The position numbers and the translations under genes are program-made. Below, piece after piece: positions 8,447 through 16,749 of a stretch of DNA of 64,000 nt. Under the pieces are notes generated by a model. The model did not search any database. It saw nothing but the letters and a program-made list of their open reading frames with translations, and was not told the DNA's origin. This DNA comes from Croceicoccus marinus (GTDB lineage: Bacteria > Pseudomonadota > Alphaproteobacteria > Sphingomonadales > Sphingomonadaceae): positions 2,505,501 through 2,569,500 of the forward strand of contig NZ_CP019602.1 of assembly GCF_001661675.2 (NCBI RefSeq). Reading direction: 5' to 3'. Position 1 is the first letter of the stretch, and each line of letters starts with the position of its first letter.

Positions 8447-8485
8447 CCAAAAATCGATCGGTCCGGAATCGCAATTCCGGACCGA
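8447..8485 (-). terminator. Intrinsic terminator of the pilin gene
   Basis: A perfect 12-bp stem (8458-8469 with 8474-8485) and a CGCA loop, followed on the minus strand by CGATTTTT. The T run is only on that side, so it serves the leftward pilin gene rather than the acetyltransferase. Confidence 0.85.
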
Positions 8486-8517
8486 CTGACTCTGGACCCT
8501 TCGCAAACGGGGGCGAC

Positions 8518-8907
8518 CTATTTATTCGGCCCGCCGCCGTTTCCATTGCCGCCCGGATTGTCCTTGTCGTGGCCCTTGCCAGGCGGTGTAGGCGCCGGCG
8601 ATGGTGTGGGCGACGGCGACGGTGCCGGGGAAGGCGAGGGCGAAGGCTTAGGCTTGGGCGATGGTGAAGGCGACGTGTCGCCACCGCCCTTGGGCGATTC
8701 GACGAACTTGGGATCGAAATCGCCAACCTTGCCGTTCATCGACGAACCGACATTCGCTCCCAGCGCCAGGCTTGCCGCGCCGACACCCACGCCGACGACG
8801 CAGAGTATCAGCGCATATTCGGACGAGCTGGCGCCAAGCTCGTTCCTGCGAAAACTGCGCAGGCGAGAAATGCCTCTCCGAACTTCCATCGGTTGCCCCC
8901 GTTGCAT
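8518..8907 (-). CDS. Flp/PilA-type pilin with Pro-Ser-rich tail
   Basis: A 129-aa Flp-family type IVb pilin-like protein. After a short basic leader comes GASSSEYALIL, matching the prepilin peptidase signature G-x4-E-Y, followed by one hydrophobic helix (about residues 30-55). Ordinary Flp pilins end soon after that helix. Here a tail of about 65 residues follows: alternating Ser/Lys-Pro (about residues 79-108) and then a Gly/Asn-rich end. The tail is encoded by a hexanucleotide-like repeat of GGCGAN type on the plus strand (about 8585-8675). Starts at 8907 or 8889 are both possible. No tad secretion genes are in the window. A perfect CtrA box lies about 50 bp upstream and a terminator follows. 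Pilin-like export is inferred; the tail's role is unknown. Confidence 0.8.
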   Translation of the reverse strand: MQRGQPMEVRRGISRLRSFRRNELGASSSEYALILCVVGVGVGAASLALGANVGSSMNGKVGDFDPKFVESPKGGGDTSPSPSPKPKPSPSPSPAPSPSPTPSPAPTPPGKGHDKDNPGGNGNGGGPNK

Positions 8908-8952
8908 GGCCGCCTGTTTGAATAGGACGGAAAGATCCTATCGCGGCGGCCA

Positions 8953-8967
8953 TTAAGGACAGGTTAA
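8953..8967. promoter_or_regulatory. CtrA-binding box upstream of the pilin gene
   Basis: TTAA-GGACAGG-TTAA, an exact match to the alphaproteobacterial CtrA consensus TTAA-N7-TTAA. It lies 46-60 bp before the first possible start of the pilin gene, a spacing suitable for promoter control. In Caulobacter the pilin gene pilA is a direct CtrA target. ctrA itself is at 44126. Confidence 0.75.
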
Positions 8968-9081
8968 GTCGCGCAAATACGGCAAATGCAAATCGATTTA
9001 GGAAGGTGACGGGCAATGTCACCAAGCTAACTCCCGGTGTCCGAAATTCCGACCCAGGTCGGCACAACTCTGGCGGGAAAA

Positions 9082-9156
9082 TGGTGCTGCTGGGGAGGAT
9101 TGAACTCCCGACCTCACCCTTACCAAGGGTGCGCTCTACCACTGAGCTACAGCAGC
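9082..9156 (-). tRNA. tRNA-Thr (anticodon GGT)
   Basis: A complete cloverleaf: acceptor stem GCTGCTG/CAGCAGC, D arm with GTGGTAGAGC, anticodon loop TTGGTAA giving GGT (reads ACC/ACT threonine codons), T arm with GGTTCAA-type loop (GAGTTCAATCC), and an encoded CCA end. It lies alone between the pilin gene and a small basic protein gene. No integrated element borders it. Confidence 0.95.
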
Positions 9157-9284
9157 CCGGCGCGCGATGCATGATCATGCATGTCGGCGTCTTGCGAGGG
9201 CGCGCTATTGGCGGTGCCCGGCGCGCTTGTCAAGCGAAGCTGCACACGCTTGTCACCATCGCGGCTTGGTGCGATGAAACGGGG

Positions 9285-9467
9285 ATGGCAAGCGGCGGAA
9301 CCAACACCCCGGACACCCCCGCGACGACGGGCCCGATGACGCGCGAGGAACGGCTTGCGGCCCAGCTTCGCGCCAATCTGCGCCGCCGCAAGGCGCAGGC
9401 CCGCGCTATCGCGAAAGGCGACGGGGAAACGGACACGGATGGCGGGGAACGCGCTACATCCGACTGA
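9285..9467 (+). CDS. Small basic conserved-type hypothetical protein
   Basis: A 60-aa protein with a Thr/Pro-rich start, a strongly basic amphipathic middle (MTREERLAAQLRANLRRRKA) and an acidic tail. I recall similar short RLAAxLRxNLRRRKAQAR proteins in sphingomonads, often near cell-wall genes, but cannot verify this here. Function unknown; the basic helix could bind nucleic acid or a ribosomal partner. The ATG at 9285 follows ACGGGG; longer starts are possible upstream. Confidence 0.55.
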   Translation: MASGGTNTPDTPATTGPMTREERLAAQLRANLRRRKAQARAIAKGDGETDTDGGERATSD

Positions 9468-9562
9468 AATCCCCCGCCTTCCACAAGCCGTCCCGCGGCG
9501 CTTGAGGAAATGAGCGGGATCGTTCATCTTGCGACAATGGGAAATTTGCTAGGATTGCGTGC

Positions 9563-10630
9563 ATGAAGGGACTGTCATCGCACAAGCTGCGCCAAGCGGG
9601 CGCCATCATTCGTCGTTACGGAGTCGGCTTCCTGGCTGCTTCGGCGCTGGGATTCGCCCCCGCCGCACACGCCCAGGCCAAGCATCCGGAGGCGCAGAGT
9701 TTCGAGGAATTCCTCAACGGACCGGAAGGCGCCATTCTCGATTCGCACCAGGCGAACGAGAATCTGCCCGAAACGTTTCGCCGGCAACTCTTCGCGGTCG
9801 CACCGCAGGCGCAGGGCCGGATCGGTGTCGCTGCGCTCGATCTGACGACCGGGCAGACCGTGTCGATCCAGGGCGACGAGCCCTTCCCCATGGCCAGCAC
9901 GTCGAAGATCGCGATCGCCGCCACCTTCCTGGCGGGTGTCGATTCCGGCAAGTACAGCCTGTTCGACCGCTACCCGCTGATGGTGCCGGTCGCGTCCGAG
10001 CCGTTCTCGAGCAAGGTTGCCCCCGTCCGCGCGGGGCAGACCATGACGGCCGAAATGCTGATCGAGCGGATGATCACCCGGTCCGACAATCAAGCCACCG
10101 ACGCGCTGCTGGCGGTGGTCGGCGGCCCGCAGGCGGTGAATGCCTGGGCCCGCAAGGCCGGGCTGGGCCGCTTCCGGATCGACCGCGATATCGCCACGCT
10201 GGTGCGCGATCGCTGGGAATTCGACCTGTCGCGCCACGTCGACGTGCGCGACAGCACCCCGCCCGAGGAAATGGTCGAGCTGATTGCCGGCATCCATCAG
10301 GGCAAATGGCTGTCGCCCGCCAGCCGCGGCCTGCTGATCGGTGCGATGACGCGCACCGTCACGGGAAGCTCGCGCATTAAGGCCGGCCTGCCGCGCGGCG
10401 TATCCTTCGGTCACAAGACCGGAACGCTTAACAAAACCGCCAGCGATGTCGGCTTTGTCACCCTGCCCGACGGACGGGTGGTGGTGATGGCGATCTACGT
10501 CACGGGCCAGAGCGGCCCGGCCGCGCGCAATGCCAAGATCGCCGAGATCACGCGCACCATCTATAACGGATTCGCCACGGCTCCGGCCCGGCACGCGTCG
10601 AACGACAATAACGTTTTCGCCGCCAACTGA
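9563..10630 (+). CDS. Secreted class A beta-lactamase-like serine hydrolase
   Basis: A 355-aa exported serine hydrolase of the penicillin-binding/beta-lactamase fold. A signal peptide ends near AAHAQA (residue 38). The three active-site motifs are all present: S112-TS-K115, S174-D175-N176 and K285-T286-G287. However, the omega loop between SDN and KTG does not show the canonical Glu166 motif (ExxLN) of hydrolytic class A enzymes; the region around residues 205-230 reads DIATLVRDRWEFD. It could therefore be a weak or non-hydrolytic relative, or a transpeptidase/carboxypeptidase-like enzyme of the periplasm. Stand-alone gene with a strong terminator downstream. Confidence 0.85.
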   Translation: MKGLSSHKLRQAGAIIRRYGVGFLAASALGFAPAAHAQAKHPEAQSFEEFLNGPEGAILDSHQANENLPETFRRQLFAVAPQAQGRIGVAALDLTTGQTVSIQGDEPFPMASTSKIAIAATFLAGVDSGKYSLFDRYPLMVPVASEPFSSKVAPVRAGQTMTAEMLIERMITRSDNQATDALLAVVGGPQAVNAWARKAGLGRFRIDRDIATLVRDRWEFDLSRHVDVRDSTPPEEMVELIAGIHQGKWLSPASRGLLIGAMTRTVTGSSRIKAGLPRGVSFGHKTGTLNKTASDVGFVTLPDGRVVVMAIYVTGQSGPAARNAKIAEITRTIYNGFATAPARHASNDNNVFAAN

Positions 10631-10680
10631 CCGGCGATACGTCGCCCGCAATACGGCGGACGTACACTCCGGAAAAGGAA

Positions 10681-10713
10681 AAGGGCGCGGAAGGCAATTC
10701 CTTCCGCGCCCTT
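10681..10713. terminator. Bidirectional intrinsic terminator
   Basis: A 14-bp perfect stem (AAGGGCGCGGAAGG with its complement) around the loop CAATT. T-rich sequence follows on both sides: TTTCCTG rightward and TTTTCCTTTTCC leftward. It separates the convergent serine hydrolase and lipoprotein genes. Confidence 0.88.
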
Positions 10714-10750
10714 TCCTGTTGCGGTCCCCTGGGGGACTGCAGATCGACTA

Positions 10751-11023
10751 TCAGTCAACCTGAGCTTCAGTGACGGTCTCGTCCTGAACGTCGGCTTCGA
10801 CTTCAGCAGCAGCTTCGTCGGTCGCTTCCATTGCGGAATCGGTCGCCATTTCGGCTTCGGCAGCAGCGTCTTCAGCGGTGGCTTCGACGGCGTCCATATT
10901 GGCGTCGGCGTCAGCAGCCATCGAATCCATGGTGGCTTCGGCGTTTTCCTCGGTGCCTTCCGAGCAAGCGACGAGCGAGAGAGCAGCGCCGGCAGCGGCA
11001 GCGGCGAGAATGATCTTGCGCAT
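10751..11023 (-). CDS. Acidic Ala-rich small lipoprotein
   Basis: A 90-aa predicted lipoprotein: MRK start, hydrophobic stretch and lipobox LVAC at about residues 17-20. The mature part is almost entirely Ala, Glu, Asp, Met and Thr in a loosely repeating pattern (A-E-A-T, D-A-A-A-E) that predicts a strongly acidic amphipathic helix. There are no aromatic residues. It recalls small abundant envelope lipoproteins, but I recognise no family. Start: the ATG at 11023 has AAGGA eight bases upstream; the ATG at 11032 overlaps that RBS and is unlikely. A strong terminator follows, consistent with a highly expressed monocistronic gene. Confidence 0.7.
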   Translation of the reverse strand: MRKIILAAAAAGAALSLVACSEGTEENAEATMDSMAADADANMDAVEATAEDAAAEAEMATDSAMEATDEAAAEVEADVQDETVTEAQVD

Positions 11024-11286
11024 GAAATGCATCCTTATTCAGATTGAACGTGAAGAATGAATATGTGCCTTCACGCGAAACCCGGTATTCCGGGCCTCGT
11101 GAGACACAGATAATCGTTCACGCACAGGGATGCAAGCGGCAACGCACAGTTCCGCATCGTTTATCTAAAATGCGAATATGGCCGCATTAGGGCGCGGGCG
11201 ACAAATTTTCGTGGGAAGAGCCCAGATTCCCACCCCGATCAAGGCAGTTGGGGCATGATTTCCCCGCCCCTCGCTGCTACCGCCTG

Positions 11287-14184
11287 ATGATCATGAGCGA
11301 CGCAACCGAACTTGCCCCCGCAGCGGCTTCCGATGGCGCTGTGCGCAAACCGCACCTCTACCTGGTCGACGGCTCGGCTTATATCTTCCGCGCCTATCAC
11401 CGGCTTCCCCCGCTGACCAATCCGCAGGGCACGCCGGTCGGCGCGGTCTATGGCTATACGACCATGTTGTGGAAACTGGCGCAGGATCTCGACGATGCGG
11501 ACGGACCGACCCATCTGGCGGTCATCCTCGACAAGGCATCGCAAAGCTTTCGGCACGATCTCTATGCCGATTACAAGGCGAACCGCCCGCCCCCTCCCGA
11601 AGACCTCGTGCCCCAGTTCCCGCTGATCCGGGAAGCGACGCGCGCGTTCTCGCTCCCCTGTATCGAGGAGGACATGCTGGAGGCGGACGATCTGATCGCC
11701 AGCTATGCCCGCGCCGCCACGCGCAGGGGCTGGGACGTGACGATCGTGTCGTCGGACAAGGACCTGATGCAGCTGGTCGGCCGATGCGCCGATCCCGACG
11801 ACGGGGTCGAGGGCGGCTGCATCGATATGCTCGACACGATGAAGAACGCGCGGATCGAGATTGCCGAGGTGGTCGAGAAGTTCGGCGTCCCGCCCGAAAA
11901 GCTGGGCGATGTCCTGGCGCTGATGGGCGATTCGGTCGACAACGTGCCGGGCGTGCGCGGCATCGGGCCCAAGACGGCAGAAAAGCTGATCAACGAATAT
12001 GGCGATCTCGAAAGCGTGCTGGCCGCCGCGCCCGAGATGAAGAAATCCAAGATGCGCGAAAACCTGATCGAGCATACCGAGATGGCGCGCCTGTCGCGCC
12101 GGCTGGTGCAGCTGAAGGAGGATTGCCCGCTCCCCATGCCGCTCGACGAATTCGCGCTTGACGGCATTCCCAAGGAACCTCTGGCGAATTTCCTGTCGAC
12201 GCATGGCTTCACCAGCTTGCTGAAGCGGCTGGGCGCGGGCAGCCCGTCGCGGCCGACCGACCTCAATCCCGCCAAGCCGGCCAATGCCGCGGCGGAAGCA
12301 GCGTCCGGAACCCGCCAGCCCCTGCCCGAATGGCCCGCGGTCGACCTCGACGCCTATGAATGCGTGACCACGCTCGACCGGCTGGATGCATGGATCGCGC
12401 GTGCGTTTGCCGCCCATGCGGTGGCGATCGATACGGAAACCAGCTCGCTCGATTCGATGCAGGCGGAGCTTGCCGGGATCAGCCTGGCGCTGGGCCCGAA
12501 CGATGCCTGCTATATCCCGCTTGCCCACGGCAGCGACGACATGTTCGCCGAAAAGCCGCAGCAGGTTCCCAAGGCCGAAGCGCTCGCCCGGCTGAAGCCG
12601 CTGCTGGAAAGCGACGCGGTGCTGAAGATCGGGCAGAACGTCAAATACGACCTGACGGTGCTGCAGCGCTGCGGCATCGAGGTCGCGCCGGTGGATGACA
12701 CGATGATCCTGTCCTTCGACCTCGACGCCGGGCGCGGCGGGGGCGGTATCGGACAGGCGCATGGCATGGATTCGCTTAGCCAGACGCATCTTGGCCACAC
12801 CACCCTGACCTTCAAGGACATCTGCGGGACGGGCAAGAAGCAGATCCTGTTCAGCGCCGTGCCGCTCGACAAGGCGACTCGCTATGCGGCCGAGGACGCG
12901 GACGTCACCTGGCGCCTGCACCGCGTGCTGCGCCAGCGCCTGGCGGATGAAGGCGTTACACGCATCTACGAGAATGTGGACCGCCCGCTGATCCCCGTCA
13001 TCGCGATGATGGAACGCAACGGCATCAAGGTCGACCGCGAGCATCTGGCACGCCTGTCGGGCGAATTCGCCGAGCAGATCGCCTCGCTCGAGGCCGAAGT
13101 GCACGAAATGGCGGGAGAAAGCTTTGCCATCGGCAGCCCCAAGCAGCTGGGCGACATTTTGTTCGACAAGATGGGCCTGAAAGGCGGGCGAAAAGGCAAG
13201 AGCGGCCAGTTCTCGACCGACCAGACGGTGCTGGAAAAGCTGGCGGGCGAAGGCGTGCCGATGGCCAACAAGGTGCTGGAATGGCGCGGCCTGTCCAAGC
13301 TGCGCTCCACCTATACCGAAGCTTTGCAACAGGCGATCAATCCCGGCACGGGCCGCGTGCACACCAGCTATAGCCTGGTCGGCGCGCAGACGGGGCGGCT
13401 GTCCTCCACCGATCCCAATCTGCAGAATATCCCGATCCGCACCGAAACCGGCCGCCAGATCCGCGAGGCTTTCGTGGCCGAGCCCGGCAATGTGCTGCTG
13501 GCCGCCGACTATTCGCAGATCGAACTGCGCCTTGCCGCGCACATGGCCGACGTTCCGCCGCTGAAGGAAGCCTTTGCCGATGGCGAGGACATCCACGCCC
13601 GCACCGCGCGCGAGATGTATGGCGAGGTTACCCGCGATACCCGCGCGCAGGCCAAGACGATCAATTTCGCGATCCTCTACGGCATTTCGCGCTGGGGCCT
13701 TGCAGGCCGCCTCGGCACCGATGCGGAGGAGGCGCAGGCCGTGATCGACCGCTATTTCGAACGCTTCCCCGGCATCCAGAAATATATCGTACATACGCTG
13801 GAGCGGGTGCGCGAGACCGGCTATTCGGAAACGCTGTTCGGGCGAAAGACCCATTTCCGCAACATCAATTCCAAGAACCCCAACGAACGCGCCGGCGCCG
13901 AACGCGCCGCGATCAACGCGCCGATCCAGGGCACCAGCGCCGACATCATCAAGCGCGCGATGGTGCGCATGATGCCCGCGCTGCATGACGCCGGGCTCGG
14001 CCATGCCAGGATGCTGCTGCAGGTGCATGACGAACTGGTCTTCGAACTGCCCGAAGGCGACGTGGCCGCCGCCTCTCCGGTGATCGAGCGGGTGATGGCC
14101 GACGCCGCGCTGCCCTCGGTCGAACTCTCGGTGCCGCTGGGGATCGAGATCGGTACCGGCCACAGCTGGGGGGCAGCGCATTGA
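11287..14184 (+). CDS. polA: DNA polymerase I
   Basis: About 965 aa, all three domains present. The N-terminal 5'-3' exonuclease has YLVDGSAYIFRAYH, and the helix-hairpin-helix DNVPGVRGIGPKTA. The proofreading 3'-5' exonuclease keeps its acidic motif (VAIDTETSSLDS) and the later YAAEDADVT, so proofreading is probably active. The polymerase domain shows motif A DYSQIELRLAAH, the O-helix KTINFAILYG and motif C QVHDELVFE. Role: Okazaki-fragment maturation and repair synthesis. Starts at 11287 and 11293 are both plausible; a hairpin (11211-11233) lies upstream. It heads a run of five genes with overlapping ends. Confidence 0.97.
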   Translation: MIMSDATELAPAAASDGAVRKPHLYLVDGSAYIFRAYHRLPPLTNPQGTPVGAVYGYTTMLWKLAQDLDDADGPTHLAVILDKASQSFRHDLYADYKANRPPPPEDLVPQFPLIREATRAFSLPCIEEDMLEADDLIASYARAATRRGWDVTIVSSDKDLMQLVGRCADPDDGVEGGCIDMLDTMKNARIEIAEVVEKFGVPPEKLGDVLALMGDSVDNVPGVRGIGPKTAEKLINEYGDLESVLAAAPEMKKSKMRENLIEHTEMARLSRRLVQLKEDCPLPMPLDEFALDGIPKEPLANFLSTHGFTSLLKRLGAGSPSRPTDLNPAKPANAAAEAASGTRQPLPEWPAVDLDAYECVTTLDRLDAWIARAFAAHAVAIDTETSSLDSMQAELAGISLALGPNDACYIPLAHGSDDMFAEKPQQVPKAEALARLKPLLESDAVLKIGQNVKYDLTVLQRCGIEVAPVDDTMILSFDLDAGRGGGGIGQAHGMDSLSQTHLGHTTLTFKDICGTGKKQILFSAVPLDKATRYAAEDADVTWRLHRVLRQRLADEGVTRIYENVDRPLIPVIAMMERNGIKVDREHLARLSGEFAEQIASLEAEVHEMAGESFAIGSPKQLGDILFDKMGLKGGRKGKSGQFSTDQTVLEKLAGEGVPMANKVLEWRGLSKLRSTYTEALQQAINPGTGRVHTSYSLVGAQTGRLSSTDPNLQNIPIRTETGRQIREAFVAEPGNVLLAADYSQIELRLAAHMADVPPLKEAFADGEDIHARTAREMYGEVTRDTRAQAKTINFAILYGISRWGLAGRLGTDAEEAQAVIDRYFERFPGIQKYIVHTLERVRETGYSETLFGRKTHFRNINSKNPNERAGAERAAINAPIQGTSADIIKRAMVRMMPALHDAGLGHARMLLQVHDELVFELPEGDVAAASPVIERVMADAALPSVELSVPLGIEIGTGHSWGAAH

Positions 14185-14843
14185 GCATCAACCAGCCCTT
14201 GCCTCTGCCCGCACTCGCGCCCGACACGATGCTGATCGAGACGATGGGATACGATCCGCAAAAGGGCGTGCCGATGATCGAATTCCATCTCGAGCGGCTG
14301 AAGGAAAGCGCGTCGGAGCTGGGCTTCGAATGCGATCGCCATGCCATCAGGAACGAGGTGCAGGCGGTCTGCTTCACCCACCGCGAACCGGCACGGCTCA
14401 AGATCGAACTGCAGCGCACCGGCCGTTTCGCGATCCGGCTGGGACGGCGTCCGGCCCCCATGGCCGAACCCGTGCCGGTGTCGCTGGTGACGCTGGACGT
14501 CCAGCCCGGCGATCCGCGGCTGCGCCACAAGACCAGCGAGCGCGATTTCTATGACGCAGCCCGCCGCCAGGCCGCCGCCAGGGGGGCAGAGGAAGCCATC
14601 CTGGTGCGTCCCGACGGGATGGTGACCGAGGGCAGCTTCACCAGCGTCTTCGTCGAACGCGGCGACATGCTGCTGACCCCGCCGCTCGGGCTTGGCCTGC
14701 TGCCCGGGGTCCTGCGCCGCTCTCTGATCGAGGACGAGCGCGCGAAGGAAGCCGAACTGCGGGTCGAGGATCTGGACGAGGGGCTGATGATCGGCAATTC
14801 TCTGCGGGGCCTGATGCGCGCCCGGCTGATTGCCCCCGCATGA
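14181..14843 (+). CDS. Class IV aminotransferase, aminodeoxychorismate lyase-like
   Basis: A 220-aa PLP enzyme of fold type IV (PabC/IlvE/Dat family). The PLP lysine is in RHKTSERDFYDAAR, and the family blocks EGSFTSVFVE and LGLLPGVLRRSL are clear. The small size and the IETMGYDPQKGVPMIEFHLERL start fit PabC-type aminodeoxychorismate lyase (p-aminobenzoate for folate), but no pabB is adjacent. A D-amino-acid aminotransferase cannot be excluded. Start: TTG at 14181, sharing TTGA with the polA stop, which implies translational coupling. The 3' end overlaps the next gene as ATGA. Confidence 0.8.
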   Translation: MSINQPLPLPALAPDTMLIETMGYDPQKGVPMIEFHLERLKESASELGFECDRHAIRNEVQAVCFTHREPARLKIELQRTGRFAIRLGRRPAPMAEPVPVSLVTLDVQPGDPRLRHKTSERDFYDAARRQAAARGAEEAILVRPDGMVTEGSFTSVFVERGDMLLTPPLGLGLLPGVLRRSLIEDERAKEAELRVEDLDEGLMIGNSLRGLMRARLIAPA

Positions 14844-16051
14844 GCCAGCCGCAACTGTCACAGGCCCTGCAGCGCATCCAGCCGTCGCCGACCACGGCGA
14901 TGACAGACCGCGCGACGGCCATGCGCGAAGCGGGGCGCGACATCATCTCGCTGTCGGTGGGCGAACCCGATCTGCCCACCCCGCCCCATGTCATCGCGGC
15001 GATGCAGCAGGCGCTGCGCGATGGCCAGACGCGCTATACCCCGGTTGGCGGGACCAGCGCGATGAAGCGCGCCGCCGCGCTGCATTTCGCCCGCGACCTG
15101 AACATCGCGGCCACCCCCGCCAACACCACGATCAGCGCGGGCGGCAAGCAGGCGATCTTCCACGCGCTTTGCGCCACGATCGATCCCGGCGACGAGGTCG
15201 TGATCCCCGCCCCCTGGTGGGTCAGCTATCCCGAGATTGCGCGCTTCGCCGGTGCGACGGTCGTGCCGCTGCCGACCACGCCCGCCAGCGCCTTCCGCTT
15301 CACGGCGCAGGCACTTGAGGCTGCGATCACCCCGCGCACCCGCTGGCTGCTGTTGAACAGCCCGGGCAATCCGACCGGCGCGGTGTTCCCGGCGGACGAA
15401 CTGCGCGCCATCGCCGAAGTGCTGGACCGCCACCCCCGCGTGCTGGTGATGAGCGACGATATCTATGCCCCGCTGCGCTATAGCGGCGGCGATCATGCAA
15501 CCCTGGCCGCGCTGCGCCCCGACCTGGCGGCCAATGGCGACAAGGGCCGCGTGCTGACCATATCGGGCGTATCGAAAAGCCACGCGATGACCGGCCTGCG
15601 CATCGGCTTTGCCACCGGCCCCGAATGGCTGATCCGCGCGATGGAACGGCTGCAGTCGCACAGCAGCGGCAATCCCTGTTCGATCAGCCAGGCGGGCGCG
15701 GTCGCCGCGATGGAGGGGCCGCAGGACTTCCTTGCCGATTGGCGCCAAATTTTTCGCCGCCGCCGCGACCTGGTGTGCGCAGCGGTTAACGCCATGCCGG
15801 GCCTGTCGACACCGGTGCCCGACGGGGCGTTCTATTGCCTGGTCGATGCAGCGCCGCTAATCGGCGGCGATATGCCCGACGATGGCGCGCTGGCGCTGCA
15901 TCTGCTGGACCACGGGGTCGCCGTCGTGCCGGCCTCTGCCTTTGGCGGCGCGCATTGCGGGCTGTCCGGCTTCCGCATCAGCTTCGCGGCGGGCGAGGAC
16001 ACATTGCGCGAAGCCCTGCAACGCATCGAAACGGCGGTCACCAAGCTATGA
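14840..16051 (+). CDS. Class I/II aminotransferase (aspartate-type)
   Basis: A 403-aa PLP-dependent fold type I aminotransferase of the aspartate aminotransferase Ib/prephenate aminotransferase branch. It has the family start SLSVGEPDLPTPPHV, NSPGNPTGAVF, the PLP lysine in ISGVSKSHAMTGLRIG and the carboxylate-binding arginine near the end (GFRISFA). It most likely transfers amino groups between aspartate or aromatic keto acids and glutamate; the exact substrate cannot be read from sequence. It is joined to both neighbours by ATGA overlaps (14840-14843 and 16048-16051). Confidence 0.9.
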   Translation: MSQPQLSQALQRIQPSPTTAMTDRATAMREAGRDIISLSVGEPDLPTPPHVIAAMQQALRDGQTRYTPVGGTSAMKRAAALHFARDLNIAATPANTTISAGGKQAIFHALCATIDPGDEVVIPAPWWVSYPEIARFAGATVVPLPTTPASAFRFTAQALEAAITPRTRWLLLNSPGNPTGAVFPADELRAIAEVLDRHPRVLVMSDDIYAPLRYSGGDHATLAALRPDLAANGDKGRVLTISGVSKSHAMTGLRIGFATGPEWLIRAMERLQSHSSGNPCSISQAGAVAAMEGPQDFLADWRQIFRRRRDLVCAAVNAMPGLSTPVPDGAFYCLVDAAPLIGGDMPDDGALALHLLDHGVAVVPASAFGGAHCGLSGFRISFAAGEDTLREALQRIETAVTKL

Positions 16052-16749
16052 ATACTATCGAAATCCTGTTCGAGGACGGCGAAGCGCTGGTCATCGACAA
16101 GCCCGCCGGCCTTCCTGTCGAGCGTCCGCGCGCGGGCGGGCCTAGCCTTGAAGATCATCTCGACACGCTGCGGCTGGGATTCCAGCGCGAACCCGTGCCG
16201 GTGCACCGGATCGACACCGACACGTCGGGCTGCCTGCTGCTGGCGCGCAATCCCAAGGCGCTGAAACGCTTTTCCGCCGCGTTCGAGGCGCGGGCGGTGA
16301 CCAAGCACTACATCGGCCTGGTCGCGGGCGAACTGGCGGATGAAGAGGGCACCATCGCGCTGTCGCTGTCCAAGATCAGCAGCGCCGAAAAGGGCTGGCG
16401 CATGATCGCGGCGAAAAAAGGCAAGCCTTCGGTCACCCACTGGAAGAAGCTGGGCGTGAAGGATGGCGTCACTGCGGTCGCTTTCGCGCCGGAAACCGGC
16501 CGCACCCACCAGATCCGCATTCATGCATTGGCAGGTCTGGGTTTCCCGCTGCTCGGCGATCCGGTCTATGGCGATGGAAAGGGCGCAGGCCGCACCATGC
16601 TGCATGCGTCCGAACTGGTCGTGCAGCGCGAAGGCAAGGACCCGATCAGCGCGATCGCACCCTTGCCCGCCGATTTCGCGCGGCTCTGCCCCGACATTCC
16701 GGAATCGATCGAATGGCCAGCGGGTAAAGAATGGCCGGCGGAGGCATAA
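16048..16749 (+). CDS. RluA-family pseudouridine synthase
   Basis: A 233-aa pseudouridine synthase that isomerises uridine in rRNA or tRNA. The catalytic aspartate is in HRIDTDTSGCLLLA, and the RluA-type GRTHQIRIH block and GDPVYG follow. It has no S4 domain, so it resembles the short RluA/TruC-like members; the target base is unknown. The start at 16048 overlaps the aminotransferase stop (ATGA). Its end overlaps arfB by 19 bases. Confidence 0.92.
   Translation: MNTIEILFEDGEALVIDKPAGLPVERPRAGGPSLEDHLDTLRLGFQREPVPVHRIDTDTSGCLLLARNPKALKRFSAAFEARAVTKHYIGLVAGELADEEGTIALSLSKISSAEKGWRMIAAKKGKPSVTHWKKLGVKDGVTAVAFAPETGRTHQIRIHALAGLGFPLLGDPVYGDGKGAGRTMLHASELVVQREGKDPISAIAPLPADFARLCPDIPESIEWPAGKEWPAEA

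Noticed and set aside
9082..9156. tRNA-Thr as an integration site
   Set aside because: No direct repeat of the tRNA 3' end and no integrase or foreign genes around it.
11239..14181. Long open frame antisense to polA
   Set aside because: It is an antisense shadow of polA with low-complexity Arg/Gly/His composition and no motif.
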